This document shows positions 40,276 through 50,732 of a stretch of DNA of 64,000 nucleotides, piece by piece. The position numbers and the translations under genes were made by a program. Position 1 is the first letter of the stretch, and each line of letters begins with the position of its first letter. Source of the stretch: Pseudolabrys sp. Its GTDB lineage: Bacteria; Pseudomonadota; Alphaproteobacteria; Rhizobiales; Xanthobacteraceae. The notes beneath the pieces were generated by a model. That model was not told the origin of the DNA, made no database searches, and worked only from the letters and a program-made list of their open reading frames with translations. The stretch is taken from NCBI GenBank assembly GCA_022841665.1, contig JALHRB010000004.1, forward strand, positions 82,784-146,783, in the 5' to 3' direction.

Positions 40276-40530
40276 TCAGCGGCGCTTTGCGCGGTCGAAG
40301 AATGCGGTGATAATCTTGATTTCGTTGCCTTCCAATTTGTGGACGACGCGCAGAAAGCGGCCCCCGCGCTCAGGTATGGCGCGGAATGACCAGAGTGTAT
40401 CGGCGTGGCGAGGATCGTTCTCGAGGTGATCGGGCGAGATCACTGTGCGCTCAACCCATTCGCGCTCGATACCGCGTTCCGAAAGCATTGTCGCCGCATG
40501 GCGCGTGAGCGCGATGCGGCCGCTGCTCAC
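40276..40530 (-). CDS. DUF4258 protein, possible toxin of a toxin-antitoxin-like pair
   Basis: 84 residues. LTRHAATMLSERGIEREWVERTV, then a strand-rich FRAIPERGGRFLRVVHKLEGNEIKIITAFFDR, is the DUF4258 pattern, distantly like RelE/BrnT-type RNases with a C-terminal IITAFFDR. It overlaps the DUF2283 gene by four bases (ATGA), the usual arrangement of this pair. RNase activity is not shown. Confidence 0.8.
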   Translation of the reverse strand: MSSGRIALTRHAATMLSERGIEREWVERTVISPDHLENDPRHADTLWSFRAIPERGGRFLRVVHKLEGNEIKIITAFFDRAKRR

Positions 40531-40721
40531 TTAGCCGGCACCGGCAATTTTGTGCCGGACGTGAGATGCTCACGGGCGTTCAGAAACTCGAATCCGACGA
40601 TCTTGCCATGGGCGTCGAAATCCAGAACGACGCCGTCGGCCACTTCTTCGCTCTCGACGATCGAAGTGTCTGAAAAACGCACATAAAGGGCGTCGGTCTC
40701 GGGATCGTAGATCGTTTTCAT
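40527..40721 (-). CDS. DUF2283 protein, possible antitoxin partner
   Basis: 64 residues starting MKTIYDPETDALYVRFSD with EEVADGVVLDFDAHGKIVGFE, the DUF2283 signature. First gene of the pair on the minus strand, with the DUF4258 gene coupled behind it. DUF2283 genes are frequently beside DUF4258 genes, suggesting they work together; whether this is toxin neutralisation is unproven. Confidence 0.82.
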   Translation of the reverse strand: MKTIYDPETDALYVRFSDTSIVESEEVADGVVLDFDAHGKIVGFEFLNAREHLTSGTKLPVPAK

Positions 40722-40761
40722 GGCCGCTATTTTAGCATGCTTAATGGCGGCGACGAAACCC

Positions 40762-41934
40762 TTAGTCTTCGCCGATTTCCTTCAAGATCTCCGCCGTATG
40801 CTGGCCCAGCAACGGCGAGGGGTTCTCCGAGGCGGCGCGCCAGCCGTCGAACACGATCGGCGTGCGCACGCCGGGGATCGTGCCCGCCTTGGCGGCGTCG
40901 CTCGGCAGTTCCAGCCGCATGCCGCGGTGGATCACCTGAGGATCCTTGAACACCTGCTCGACGTCGTTGATCGGGCCGGCCGGCACGCCCTGCGCTTCCA
41001 GCTTCTCCAGCAAATCGTCGCGCTTCATTTTCGATGTCAGCGCCGAGAGCTTGCCGATCAGCTCCTCGCGGTGCTTGAGGCGGCCGATGTTGTCCTTGTA
41101 TTCGGGATTGGTCGCCAACTCCGGCGCGCCCAGCACGTTGCAGAACTTGACGTACTGCGCGTCGTTGCCGGTGGCGACGATGGCGTAGCCGTCGGCGACC
41201 GGAAACACCTGGTAGGGCACGATGTTGGCGTGCGCGTTGCCGATGCGCTTGGGCACCTTGCCGGAGACGAGATAGTTGAGCGCCTGGTTCGACAGCACGC
41301 CGACGGTGGAATCGACCAGCGAGGTGTCGACGTAGCAGCCCTTGCCGGTCTTTTCGCGCTCGTGCAACGCGGCCAGGATTCCGACCACCGAATAGCAGCC
41401 GGTGAAGATGTCCGACATCGGGATGCCGATGCGCGTCGGCTCGCCGTCCGGCATGCCTGTCAGGTCCATGACCCCGGCCATGCCCTGCGCCATCAGGTCG
41501 TAGCCGGCGCGCTTGGCGTAGGGCCCGTCCTGGCCGAAGCCGGTAACCGAACAGTAGATCAGCCGCGGGCACTCGTCCTTGAGGCTCTTGTAGTCGAGCC
41601 CGAACTTGGCGAGCCCGCCGACCTTGAAGTTCTCGATCAGCACGTCGGACTTGGCGGCGAGCTTGCGCACGATGCGGCGGCCTTCCTCGCTCTCGAAGTC
41701 CATCTCGATCGAGCGCTTGCCGCGGTTGGCGGAATGGAAATAGGCCGAGCCGATGTGCTTGCCGTCCTTGCCCTCGACGAAGGGCGGGCCCCAGCCGCGC
41801 GTGTCGTCGCCGGCGCCCTTGCGCTCGACCTTGATCACGTCGGCGCCCAGGTCGGCCAGCATCTGCCCGGCCCAGGGCCCGGCCAGGATGCGGGCGAGTT
41901 CGAGGACGCGGAGACCGGCGAGGGGTTTCGGCAT
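40762..41934 (-). CDS. Family III CoA transferase (CaiB/BaiF)
   Basis: 390 residues. Transfers CoA between carboxylic acids through an aspartyl-CoA intermediate. PLAGLRVLELARILAGPWAGQMLADLGADVIKVE at the start (given in parts: LAGLRVLE, LADLGADVIKVE), RGKRSIEMDF, and the catalytic aspartate in AGYDLMAQGMAG identify it. It lies 69 bases downstream of a peptide-type ABC operon on the same strand and may be its last gene. The acid substrate is unknown. Confidence 0.93.
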   Translation of the reverse strand: MPKPLAGLRVLELARILAGPWAGQMLADLGADVIKVERKGAGDDTRGWGPPFVEGKDGKHIGSAYFHSANRGKRSIEMDFESEEGRRIVRKLAAKSDVLIENFKVGGLAKFGLDYKSLKDECPRLIYCSVTGFGQDGPYAKRAGYDLMAQGMAGVMDLTGMPDGEPTRIGIPMSDIFTGCYSVVGILAALHEREKTGKGCYVDTSLVDSTVGVLSNQALNYLVSGKVPKRIGNAHANIVPYQVFPVADGYAIVATGNDAQYVKFCNVLGAPELATNPEYKDNIGRLKHREELIGKLSALTSKMKRDDLLEKLEAQGVPAGPINDVEQVFKDPQVIHRGMRLELPSDAAKAGTIPGVRTPIVFDGWRAASENPSPLLGQHTAEILKEIGED

Positions 41935-42002
41935 AGCGCTTTCCTTGGGATTTCCCTGACGCTTTCAGGTTTCAGGCGCGCCCGGCCCGGGCGCCGGCGC
42001 CC

Positions 42003-42905
42003 TTATACCTTGAAGCGCGGATCGAGGAAGTCCCGCAGGCTGTCGCCGAACAGGTTGAAGGCGAACACCGCGAGGCTGATCGCGACGCCGGGGAACAGGA
42101 TCAGCCAGGGCGCCTGCCGGTAGAAGTCGGCGGCGTTGCCGGACAGCATCAGGCCCCAGGCGGCGGTCGGCTCCTGCACGCCGAGGCCGAGGAACGACAG
42201 CGAAGCTTCCGCCAGGATCGCCTGCGCGATGAAGGCGGTCAGCATAATCAGGTAAGGCGCCACCACGTTCGGCGCCATGTGGCGGAAGATGATGCGCGTG
42301 TGCGAATAGCCGGCGGCGCGGGCGGCGTCGACATAGGGCATCACGCGCACCGATAAGGCCGCGGCGCGCACGACGCGCGCGACGCGCGGCAGGATCGGGA
42401 TGGCAATGGCGATAATCAGGTTCAGGTCGATCCCGCCGACCAGCAGTTTGCCGAAAGCCGCCACGACGACCAGCGCCAGCACGATGATCGGAAACGCCAG
42501 CAGGACGTCCATCACGCGCTGGATCCAGCTGTCGATGCGGCCGCCGAAATAGGCCGACGCGATGCCGAGGATCGCCCCGATCGAGGAGCCGATGAACGAC
42601 GAGGTGAAGCCGATCACCAGCGCGGTGCGCGAGCCGTAGATCAGGCGCGAGCAGATGTCACGGCCGTAGGCGTCGGTCCCGCACCAGTGGTCCCACGAGG
42701 GCGGGCCGAGGATCGAGGCGAAATCGATCGCCAGCGGGTCGTAAGGCGCCACCAGCTCCGAGAACAGGCCGGCGAACATCATCGCGACGATAATGAAGAA
42801 GCTGACGGTGCCGAGCGGCTGCTGGCGCACGAACTCCGCGATCGCGCCGCGTGCACGGGGCGCGGCCGGTACGGAAGCGATATCGGGCGTTGTGACGGTC
42901 ATCAC
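42003..42905 (-). CDS. Peptide/nickel-type ABC transporter permease (DppC-like)
   Basis: 300 residues. A cytoplasmic N-terminal stretch, then about six helices. The OppC-type segment GTDAYGRDICSRLIYG is diagnostic, and the EAA loop reads YVDAARAAGYSHTRIIFRH. C-terminal GDSLRDFLDPR is typical. Pairs with the DppB-like product of the overlapping upstream gene (four bases). Confidence 0.92.
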   Translation of the reverse strand: MMTVTTPDIASVPAAPRARGAIAEFVRQQPLGTVSFFIIVAMMFAGLFSELVAPYDPLAIDFASILGPPSWDHWCGTDAYGRDICSRLIYGSRTALVIGFTSSFIGSSIGAILGIASAYFGGRIDSWIQRVMDVLLAFPIIVLALVVVAAFGKLLVGGIDLNLIIAIAIPILPRVARVVRAAALSVRVMPYVDAARAAGYSHTRIIFRHMAPNVVAPYLIMLTAFIAQAILAEASLSFLGLGVQEPTAAWGLMLSGNAADFYRQAPWLILFPGVAISLAVFAFNLFGDSLRDFLDPRFKV

Positions 42906-43855
42906 GTGTACCTGATGCGCGGGTCGAACACGGCATAAAGCAGATCGACGGCGAGATTGACGAAGACGTAGAAGGCCGCGATCAGCATCACCATGCCCTG
43001 GATCAGCGTGAAGTCGTTGCGCGTGACGCTTTGCACGAACAGCTGGCCGATGCCGTTGAGGTTGAACACCTGCTCGGTGACGACCAGGCCGCCGATCAGG
43101 AAGGTGAATTCGAGCGCGATGACGGTGATCGCCGGCAGCAGCGCGTTGCGCAGTGCGTGACGCGAGATCACCAGCTTCTCATAGACGCCCTTGGCGCGCG
43201 CGGTGCGGATGTAGTCTTCGTTGAGGACTTCCAGCAACGACGAGCGGATCATGCGCGCGGTCACGGCGCAATAACGGTAACCGACCGCGAGCGCCGGCCA
43301 GATCAGCTGCGTCAGGTTGGCGATGGGGTCCACATAAATCGGGGTGAAGGTGATCGGCGGCAGCCAGTTGAAGCCCGCAAGCAGAGCCAACATGATCAGC
43401 ATGCCGAACCAGAATGCCGGAATCGAAATCCCGCCGATGGTCACGATCCGCATAAGATAGTCGACCCAGGTATCGCGGTAGAGCGCGGCCGTCGTTCCCA
43501 AAGGTATCGCGAATAATATCGCGATGAGCGTCGCCAGGATCGCCACCTCCAGGGACAACTCCAGCCGGATGGCGATCTCCTCCATCACCGGCCGCTCGGT
43601 CCACATCGATATGCCGTAATCGAAAGTAACGACGCCGACCATCCAATCCTTGAATTGAATCGCCATGGGCTTGTCGAGACCGAGCCGGTGGCGCTCCATC
43701 TCGATGGTTGCCTGCGTCACCTGGCCGCCGTCGCCGCGCAGCTTCACCTCGACGATGTCGCCGGGAATGATGCGCAGCATGAAGAAGACGAGCACGGCAA
43801 CGCCGAGCAGCGTGGGGATCGTGAGCAGGACTCGATTGATCGTGTAACGAAGCAT
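42902..43855 (-). CDS. Peptide/nickel-type ABC transporter permease (DppB-like)
   Basis: 317 residues, six helices. The start MLRYTINRVLLTIPTLLGV and MLRIIPGD are the OppB/DppB pattern. The EAA loop is DYIRTARAKGVYEKLVISRHALRNALLP. Forms the inner-membrane channel with the DppC-like protein. Follows the binding-protein gene by 66 bases. Confidence 0.92.
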   Translation of the reverse strand: MLRYTINRVLLTIPTLLGVAVLVFFMLRIIPGDIVEVKLRGDGGQVTQATIEMERHRLGLDKPMAIQFKDWMVGVVTFDYGISMWTERPVMEEIAIRLELSLEVAILATLIAILFAIPLGTTAALYRDTWVDYLMRIVTIGGISIPAFWFGMLIMLALLAGFNWLPPITFTPIYVDPIANLTQLIWPALAVGYRYCAVTARMIRSSLLEVLNEDYIRTARAKGVYEKLVISRHALRNALLPAITVIALEFTFLIGGLVVTEQVFNLNGIGQLFVQSVTRNDFTLIQGMVMLIAAFYVFVNLAVDLLYAVFDPRIRYT

Positions 43856-43921
43856 TTTTCCGACCTCGCCGTGGCCCGGCTATAAGCCGGGCCACGGACG
43901 ATTACGTTAAGGGTTGGAGGC

Positions 43922-45526
43922 TCAGGTGTTCAGCCAGACGTCGGATAGATCCTGCCCGAGGTTGTGGCTCGGCGACATTCTCCAGCCCATGAGGGTCTTG
44001 TGGGTGGCGACGATGCGGTACCACCACAACAGGGGCTGCTGGTAAGCCTGTTCGAACAGGCGCTTCTCGAAGGCCTGAATCAGCGCCTGCCGCTTCTTCG
44101 GGTCGAGCTCGCGCATCGATTGGTCGTAGAGCTTGTCGAGCTCCGGATCCTTCGAGCGCGAGCGGTTGTCCGGCGACCGGTCGATCGAAAGATACTTGCT
44201 CAAAGCGAGGCTCGGATCGTCCATGAACAGGTTCGAGAAATCGACCGCGACGTCGTAATTGCCGCTGTTGAGGCCGGCGAGATAGGGCGCCGTCTCCTGC
44301 TGCTTGTTTTCGACCGTGACGCCGATCTGGCGCCATTGGTCGACCAGGAACACGCCGGCGGGCGTGTAGGGCTGCGCGATCGAACGGTTATGCAGCGTGA
44401 ACTTCAGGTTCTCCTGGCCCGCTTCCTTGAGCAGCTTCTTGGCCTCTTCGCGGGATTTCTTGATGTCCTTGGAGAAGCCCGGCAACTTGACCAGCTCCGC
44501 CTCGGGCGTCGCCAGCGGGTAGCCCGGCCGCAGCACGCCGCCAACCGAGCGAAGCGTGGAGATCTGGCCGAGACCCTTGCTGCCGCCCCAGCGGTCGATC
44601 GCCATTAGCAACGCGCGCCGTACGCGCACGTCGTCGAAGGGCTTTTTCTCGACGTTGAAGCAGACCAGCAGGTTGAGCGTCCAGCTCGACTCCTGGATGC
44701 GGACCTTGTCGCCCATGGATTGAACGAGGCGCGCTTTCTCGGGCTCGGAGATGCTGCGGAACTCCGCCTGCACCTGGCCGCCCTGGAAGGCATTGAGCAT
44801 GGTCGCCGCCTGCAGGAAGAACACGCCTTTGAAGCCGTCAAGGTAAGGCAGGCCCTTCTTGAAGTAGTTCTCGTTGCGCTTGCCGGCGACGTGACTGCCC
44901 TTGACGTGCTCGACGAACACGAAGGCGCCGGTGCCGTTGATCTTGGTCTTCGGCGCGTTCGGGTCCTTCTCCAGGTCCTTGGCCGAGTAGATGTAGTTCC
45001 ACGGCGAGCCGAAGTGCTGGAGGATCGCCGCGTTCACGGCCTTCAGCTTGAAGACGACGGTCAACGGATCCGGCGTCTCGATCGAGGCGATATCCCCGAA
45101 GGTCGCCTTGCGCGACGAGACCACGCCTTGCGGCGGGTTGCGCAGCCGATCGTAGGTCGCCTTCACGTCCGCCGAGGTGCACGGCGTGCCGTCGTGGAAT
45201 TTCACGTTCGGATGCAGCTTGAACGTATAGGTCAGCTTGTCCGGCGAGACGGTGTAGGATTGCGCCAGATCGCCCACCACATTCGGATATTTGTCGAGAT
45301 CGAACTTGAGCAGCGTGGAGTAGAACGGCGCCGAGAATTGAATGGTGGCGAAGGTGTCGCTGCCGTGACCGTCGTAGTGCGGCGTCTCGGCGCTGATTGC
45401 ATAAGTGAGCGTGCCGCCCTTCTTGGGGGACTGGGCGTTGACGCGCGTGGTCTCCAGGCTGAAGCCCCCGGCGCCGAGGGCCAAAGCCCCCGCCATCTGC
45501 TTGAGTGTTGTGCGTCTGGTTTCCAT
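43922..45526 (-). CDS. Peptide-type ABC transporter substrate-binding protein (SBP family 5)
   Basis: 534 residues. The signal METRRTTLKQMAGALALGAG has twin arginines followed by a hydrophobic core and AQS near 32, so Tat export is possible. The family 5 pattern (DppA/OppA/NikA) is clear: YTFKLHPNVKFHDGTP, NPPQGVVSSRK and the GTGAFVFVEHVKGS region. It delivers the ligand to DppBC-like permeases. Oligopeptides, glycosides or other ligands are possible. Confidence 0.92.
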   Translation of the reverse strand: METRRTTLKQMAGALALGAGGFSLETTRVNAQSPKKGGTLTYAISAETPHYDGHGSDTFATIQFSAPFYSTLLKFDLDKYPNVVGDLAQSYTVSPDKLTYTFKLHPNVKFHDGTPCTSADVKATYDRLRNPPQGVVSSRKATFGDIASIETPDPLTVVFKLKAVNAAILQHFGSPWNYIYSAKDLEKDPNAPKTKINGTGAFVFVEHVKGSHVAGKRNENYFKKGLPYLDGFKGVFFLQAATMLNAFQGGQVQAEFRSISEPEKARLVQSMGDKVRIQESSWTLNLLVCFNVEKKPFDDVRVRRALLMAIDRWGGSKGLGQISTLRSVGGVLRPGYPLATPEAELVKLPGFSKDIKKSREEAKKLLKEAGQENLKFTLHNRSIAQPYTPAGVFLVDQWRQIGVTVENKQQETAPYLAGLNSGNYDVAVDFSNLFMDDPSLALSKYLSIDRSPDNRSRSKDPELDKLYDQSMRELDPKKRQALIQAFEKRLFEQAYQQPLLWWYRIVATHKTLMGWRMSPSHNLGQDLSDVWLNT

Positions 45527-45566
45527 GATCTCTCCTCCCTGTTGGCGCCCTTATTAGTCTTGGGCT

Positions 45567-47624
<2,058 letters not shown>

Positions 47625-48043
47625 ACCTAACCCCTCTTAGTCTCTTCTCGTTGTCGTCACAGGGGCCGTGCGCGCGGCACCTGTCCTCCCCGGGCCGCAC
47701 AATGCGAGGCGGAACCGAAAGGTGCAAGCCCCGATCTATCATCGCGGGCCAAGGCCGCGGCCCGCTTGCGCTGCGGCGCAGCGCGGACGGGCGGGGCGAG
47801 CTAAAAATCCTATCCCGTTACGATTATGATTTCCAATGCAACGATCGGCCTACTCAATCGTTGCGCGAAGCGGACCGCCGGGCCGCGTCGGCCGGCGCGT
47901 CCGGGCGCTCCCTAGGCCGACAGTATGATGTTAGTGTGCGGTTTCTTGTGCTTTTCGTGAAAGCGCCACACCGCTGCCGATTCCGAGGGCGACAGTGCCG
48001 CCAGGGTCGGGTGAACCCGATGGACCGGGGGTTGGGAGATCGG
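47625..48043. other. Divergent intergenic region
   Basis: Separates the ABC operon from malonyl-CoA decarboxylase. A moderately AT-rich stretch (about 47810-47870 and 47925-47965) may hold promoters. No gene, repeat or recognisable operator was seen. Confidence 0.5.
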
Positions 48044-49399
48044 ATGAACGCCTCGTTTTTCGGGGAACTGCTGCAATCCATCTCGGACCGCGGGCGGGCG
48101 CTGCTGCGCCCCCGGCGCGAGGAGGCGGCGGCGCGCTCCGAAAGCCTTGTGGAACTGTGCGAGGACCTCCTGTCCGGCCGCGGCGAGGCCTCCGGCGTGG
48201 CGCTGGCGCGCGACATTCTGTCTCGCTACGTCGATCTCACCACCGGCCCGCGCATCGCCTTCTTCGAGGCGCTCGCCACCCGCTTCGGCACCGACGCCGC
48301 GCGCATGGAAACGGCGATCGCCGCCTGGCGCGACAAGCCGTCCGATGCCACCGCCGCGGAAGTGCACGCGGCTTCCGAGCCGCGCCGGCAGGAACTGTTC
48401 CGCCGTCTCAACCTGGCGCCCGGGGGCACCGCGGCTTTGGTGCGAATGCGCGAGCAACTGATGGACACGCTCGACCACCGCGACGACCTGAAAGCGGTGG
48501 ACGACGATTTCATTCATCTGTTCTCGTCCTGGTTCAACCGCGGCTTCCTCGTCCTGCGCAGCATCGACTGGTCGACGCCGGCGATCGTGCTGGAGAAGAT
48601 CATCCGCTACGAGGCGGTGCATGCGATCCGCGACTGGGAAGACCTGCGCCGCCGCATCGATCCGCCCGACCGGCGCTGCTACGCCTTCTTCCATCCGGCG
48701 CTGGTGGACGATCCGCTGATCTTCGTCGAGGTCGCGCTCACGCGCGACATTCCGGACGCGATCGCGCCCATCCTGGCGACGGGGCGCGAGATCGTCGAAC
48801 AGGACAAGATGCGCACGGCGGCGTTCTATTCGATCTCCAATTGCCAGCGCGGTCTCGCCGGCGTCTCCTTCGGCAACTTCCTGATCAAGCAGGTGGTCGA
48901 GGAAATCTGCCGCGAACTGCCAAAGCTTGCCACGTTCGTCACCTTGTCGCCGGTGGTGAGTTTTGCATCCTGGCTCAAGCGCGAACGCGCCGACGAGAAC
49001 TCCGCCGCGCTCAACGCGGCCGACAAGGCGGCGCTGGCCGCGCTCGATGCGCCGGGCTGGTGGGCCGATGCGGAGACGGCCGAGCGCCTGCGCGATTCCG
49101 TGATGCGCGCGGCCGCCTGGTATTTCCTGCGCGCGCGCAACGGCCGCGGGTTGCCGGTCGACGCGGTGGCGCGCTTCCATCTCGGCAACGGCGCGCGGCT
49201 CGAGCGCATCAACTGGCTCGCCGACACCTCGGAGAAGGCGCTCAAGCAGGCGCACGGGCTGATGGTGAACTACCAGTACGATCTCGACGACATCGAGAAA
49301 AACCACGAGGCCTTCGCGGAAGGCCGCACCGTGGTTGCCTCCAACAATGTGCAGCGCCTGCTGCGCCCGCCGCTCGAGCTGGTGCCGATCGCGGGCTAG
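48044..49399 (+). CDS. matA: Malonyl-CoA decarboxylase
   Basis: 451 residues. Decarboxylates malonyl-CoA to acetyl-CoA. An N-terminal helical domain (about 1-150) precedes the acyltransferase-like catalytic domain. Seen: CYAFFHPALVDDPLIFVEVAL, SISNCQRGLAGVSFGNFLIKQV in parts, and FVTLSPVVSF and FHLGNGARLERINWLAD, which contain the catalytic serine and histidine of the family. The ATG at 48044 is chosen for GGGAG upstream; one at 48020 is possible. matB and matC are not adjacent, so it may serve general malonyl-CoA turnover. Confidence 0.93.
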   Translation: MNASFFGELLQSISDRGRALLRPRREEAAARSESLVELCEDLLSGRGEASGVALARDILSRYVDLTTGPRIAFFEALATRFGTDAARMETAIAAWRDKPSDATAAEVHAASEPRRQELFRRLNLAPGGTAALVRMREQLMDTLDHRDDLKAVDDDFIHLFSSWFNRGFLVLRSIDWSTPAIVLEKIIRYEAVHAIRDWEDLRRRIDPPDRRCYAFFHPALVDDPLIFVEVALTRDIPDAIAPILATGREIVEQDKMRTAAFYSISNCQRGLAGVSFGNFLIKQVVEEICRELPKLATFVTLSPVVSFASWLKRERADENSAALNAADKAALAALDAPGWWADAETAERLRDSVMRAAAWYFLRARNGRGLPVDAVARFHLGNGARLERINWLADTSEKALKQAHGLMVNYQYDLDDIEKNHEAFAEGRTVVASNNVQRLLRPPLELVPIAG

Positions 49400-49411
49400 G
49401 GCATCTTCTTT

Positions 49412-49473
49412 TCCCTCTCCCCGTTCTTACGGGGAGAGGGTGGCCCGCGTTTAGCGCGGGCCGGGTGAGGGGC
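49412..49473. repeat. Palindromic repeat, left flank of the DUF559 gene
   Basis: CCCTCTCCCCG-N6-CGGGGAGAGGG, then GGCCCGCG-TTTA-CGCGGGCC and GGGTGAGGGGC. An inverted relative lies at 49841-49901. Confidence 0.8.
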
Positions 49474-49477
49474 GCTT

Positions 49478-49831
49478 ATGCGGGGTCCTGATCAACGGAA
49501 GGTCAAGATCGAGCGCCGCTTGCGCCGGCAGTCGACCGATGCGGAGATGGTGCTGTGGCTTGCTCTTCGCGACCGGCGGCTTTGCGGGTTCAAGTTTGTC
49601 AGACAGGAAGCGATCGAGTCGTTCATTGTCGATTTCGTTTGTCGCGATCGAAAACTGGTCGTCGAAGTCGACGGTGGTCAGCATTCGGAAAATGTCAAAG
49701 ACCGCGTGCGTGACGACGCATTTATGGCCGTAGGCTATAAGGTTCTGAGAGTCTGGAACTCGGATGTCCTGTCGAACAAGGAAGGGGTCCTCCAGATCGT
49801 TGCATCCGAATTGGGCGCGTCCGAAATCTGA
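49478..49831 (+). CDS. DUF559 endonuclease-domain protein
   Basis: 117 residues with the Vsr-like PD-(D/E)XK fold of DUF559: RRLRRQSTDAEMVLWLALRDR, FKFVRQ, then acidic residues Asp52, Glu63 and Asp65 and His69 (VDFVC, VVEVDGGQH). A C-terminal VLRVWNSDVLSN is also characteristic. The gene is bracketed by inverted copies of one palindromic repeat, 5 and 10 bases away, suggesting a small mobile or repeat-linked cassette. Base composition is lower in GC than its neighbours. DNA-nicking activity is inferred from the fold. Confidence 0.88.
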   Translation: MRGPDQRKVKIERRLRRQSTDAEMVLWLALRDRRLCGFKFVRQEAIESFIVDFVCRDRKLVVEVDGGQHSENVKDRVRDDAFMAVGYKVLRVWNSDVLSNKEGVLQIVASELGASEI

Positions 49832-49840
49832 ATGGCGGCG

Positions 49841-49901
49841 GCCCCTCACCCGGCCTCGCTTCGCTCGGCCACCCTCTCCCCGCTAAAGCGGGGAGAGGGA
49901 A
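49841..49901. repeat. Palindromic repeat, right flank of the DUF559 gene
   Basis: GCCCCTCACCCGGCC at the left and CCCTCTCCCCG-CTAAAG-CGGGGAGAGGG at the right, the reverse orientation of the copy at 49412-49473. Confidence 0.8.
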
Positions 49902-49906
49902 AGCGA

Positions 49907-50599
49907 TTATGCCTTCCCGTACACCGGTACGACGGCGCCGCGCGTGACCTTGTTGTCGGGCGAGGCCAGAAACAAAATCGTTGCGGCGACCTCTTCCACC
50001 TTCGGCCAGGCGTCGAAATCGGCCTTCGGCATCGCCTTGCGGTTGGCCGGCGTATCCATGATCGAGGGCGCCACCGCGTTCACCAGAACGCCGTCCCTGG
50101 CGGCTTCCTCCGCCAGCGCGACGGTCAGCGTTGCCACGCCCGACTTGGCGACGGTGTAGGCGGTCATGCCGGCGCCCGTGCGCCATTCCAGTCCCGGGCG
50201 CGCCGCCACGTTGACGATGCGGCCGTCGCCTTGCATCGCCTGCAGCGCGGCGCGGCAGCACAGGAAACACGAGACGAGATTGCCATCGATCTGCGCCATC
50301 AGCGCGGCCTTGCCGGTGTCGGCCACCTTGCCCATGGCGAAGCCGCCGGCGAGATGAATCGAGGCCCACAACGGCGCCGCGCCCGCGTAGACCTTGGCGA
50401 CGTCGGCCTCGTCGGCGAGGTCCTTCACCGCGATCAGCTTGACGTTCGGATCGCCGCGATGGGGAAAGCGCTCCGCCTCGGCCTCGTGCACGTAAGGCAC
50501 GATGCAGCGTGCGCCGCCGCCGAGCAGGCCGCCCACCACCGCGCTGCCGAGCGCGCCGCTGCCGCCGGTGACGACGACGGTCTTGCTGGAGAAGTCCAT
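49907..50599 (-). CDS. SDR family oxidoreductase
   Basis: 230 residues. NAD(P) site VVVTGGSGALGSA (about 8-20), HLAGGF in place of NNAG, and the catalytic Tyr148/Lys152 in AYTVAKSG. The serine normally about 13 residues before the tyrosine is replaced: the segment reads IVNVAARPG. Activity may therefore be altered. Starts at 50599 (MDFSSKTVVVTGG) and lies between two palindromic repeats. Substrate unknown. Confidence 0.88.
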   Translation of the reverse strand: MDFSSKTVVVTGGSGALGSAVVGGLLGGGARCIVPYVHEAEAERFPHRGDPNVKLIAVKDLADEADVAKVYAGAAPLWASIHLAGGFAMGKVADTGKAALMAQIDGNLVSCFLCCRAALQAMQGDGRIVNVAARPGLEWRTGAGMTAYTVAKSGVATLTVALAEEAARDGVLVNAVAPSIMDTPANRKAMPKADFDAWPKVEEVAATILFLASPDNKVTRGAVVPVYGKA

Positions 50600-50622
50600 G
50601 GCCGCGTTTCCATTCCTGGGCT

Positions 50623-50722
50623 GTCATCGCCCGCGAAAGCGGGCGATCCAGTAACCACCCATGCTCGTGATAATATCACGCGCTGCGGCGTAGTGGATGC
50701 CCCGCCTTCGCGGGGCATGACA
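50623..50722. repeat. Dispersed palindromic repeat, CGCGAAAGCGGG family
   Basis: ATCGCCCGCGAAAGCGGGCGAT on the left and GCCCCGCCTTCGCGGGGC on the right, with a TAGTGGATG centre. Confidence 0.8.
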
Positions 50723-50732
50723 CGGGGAATTC

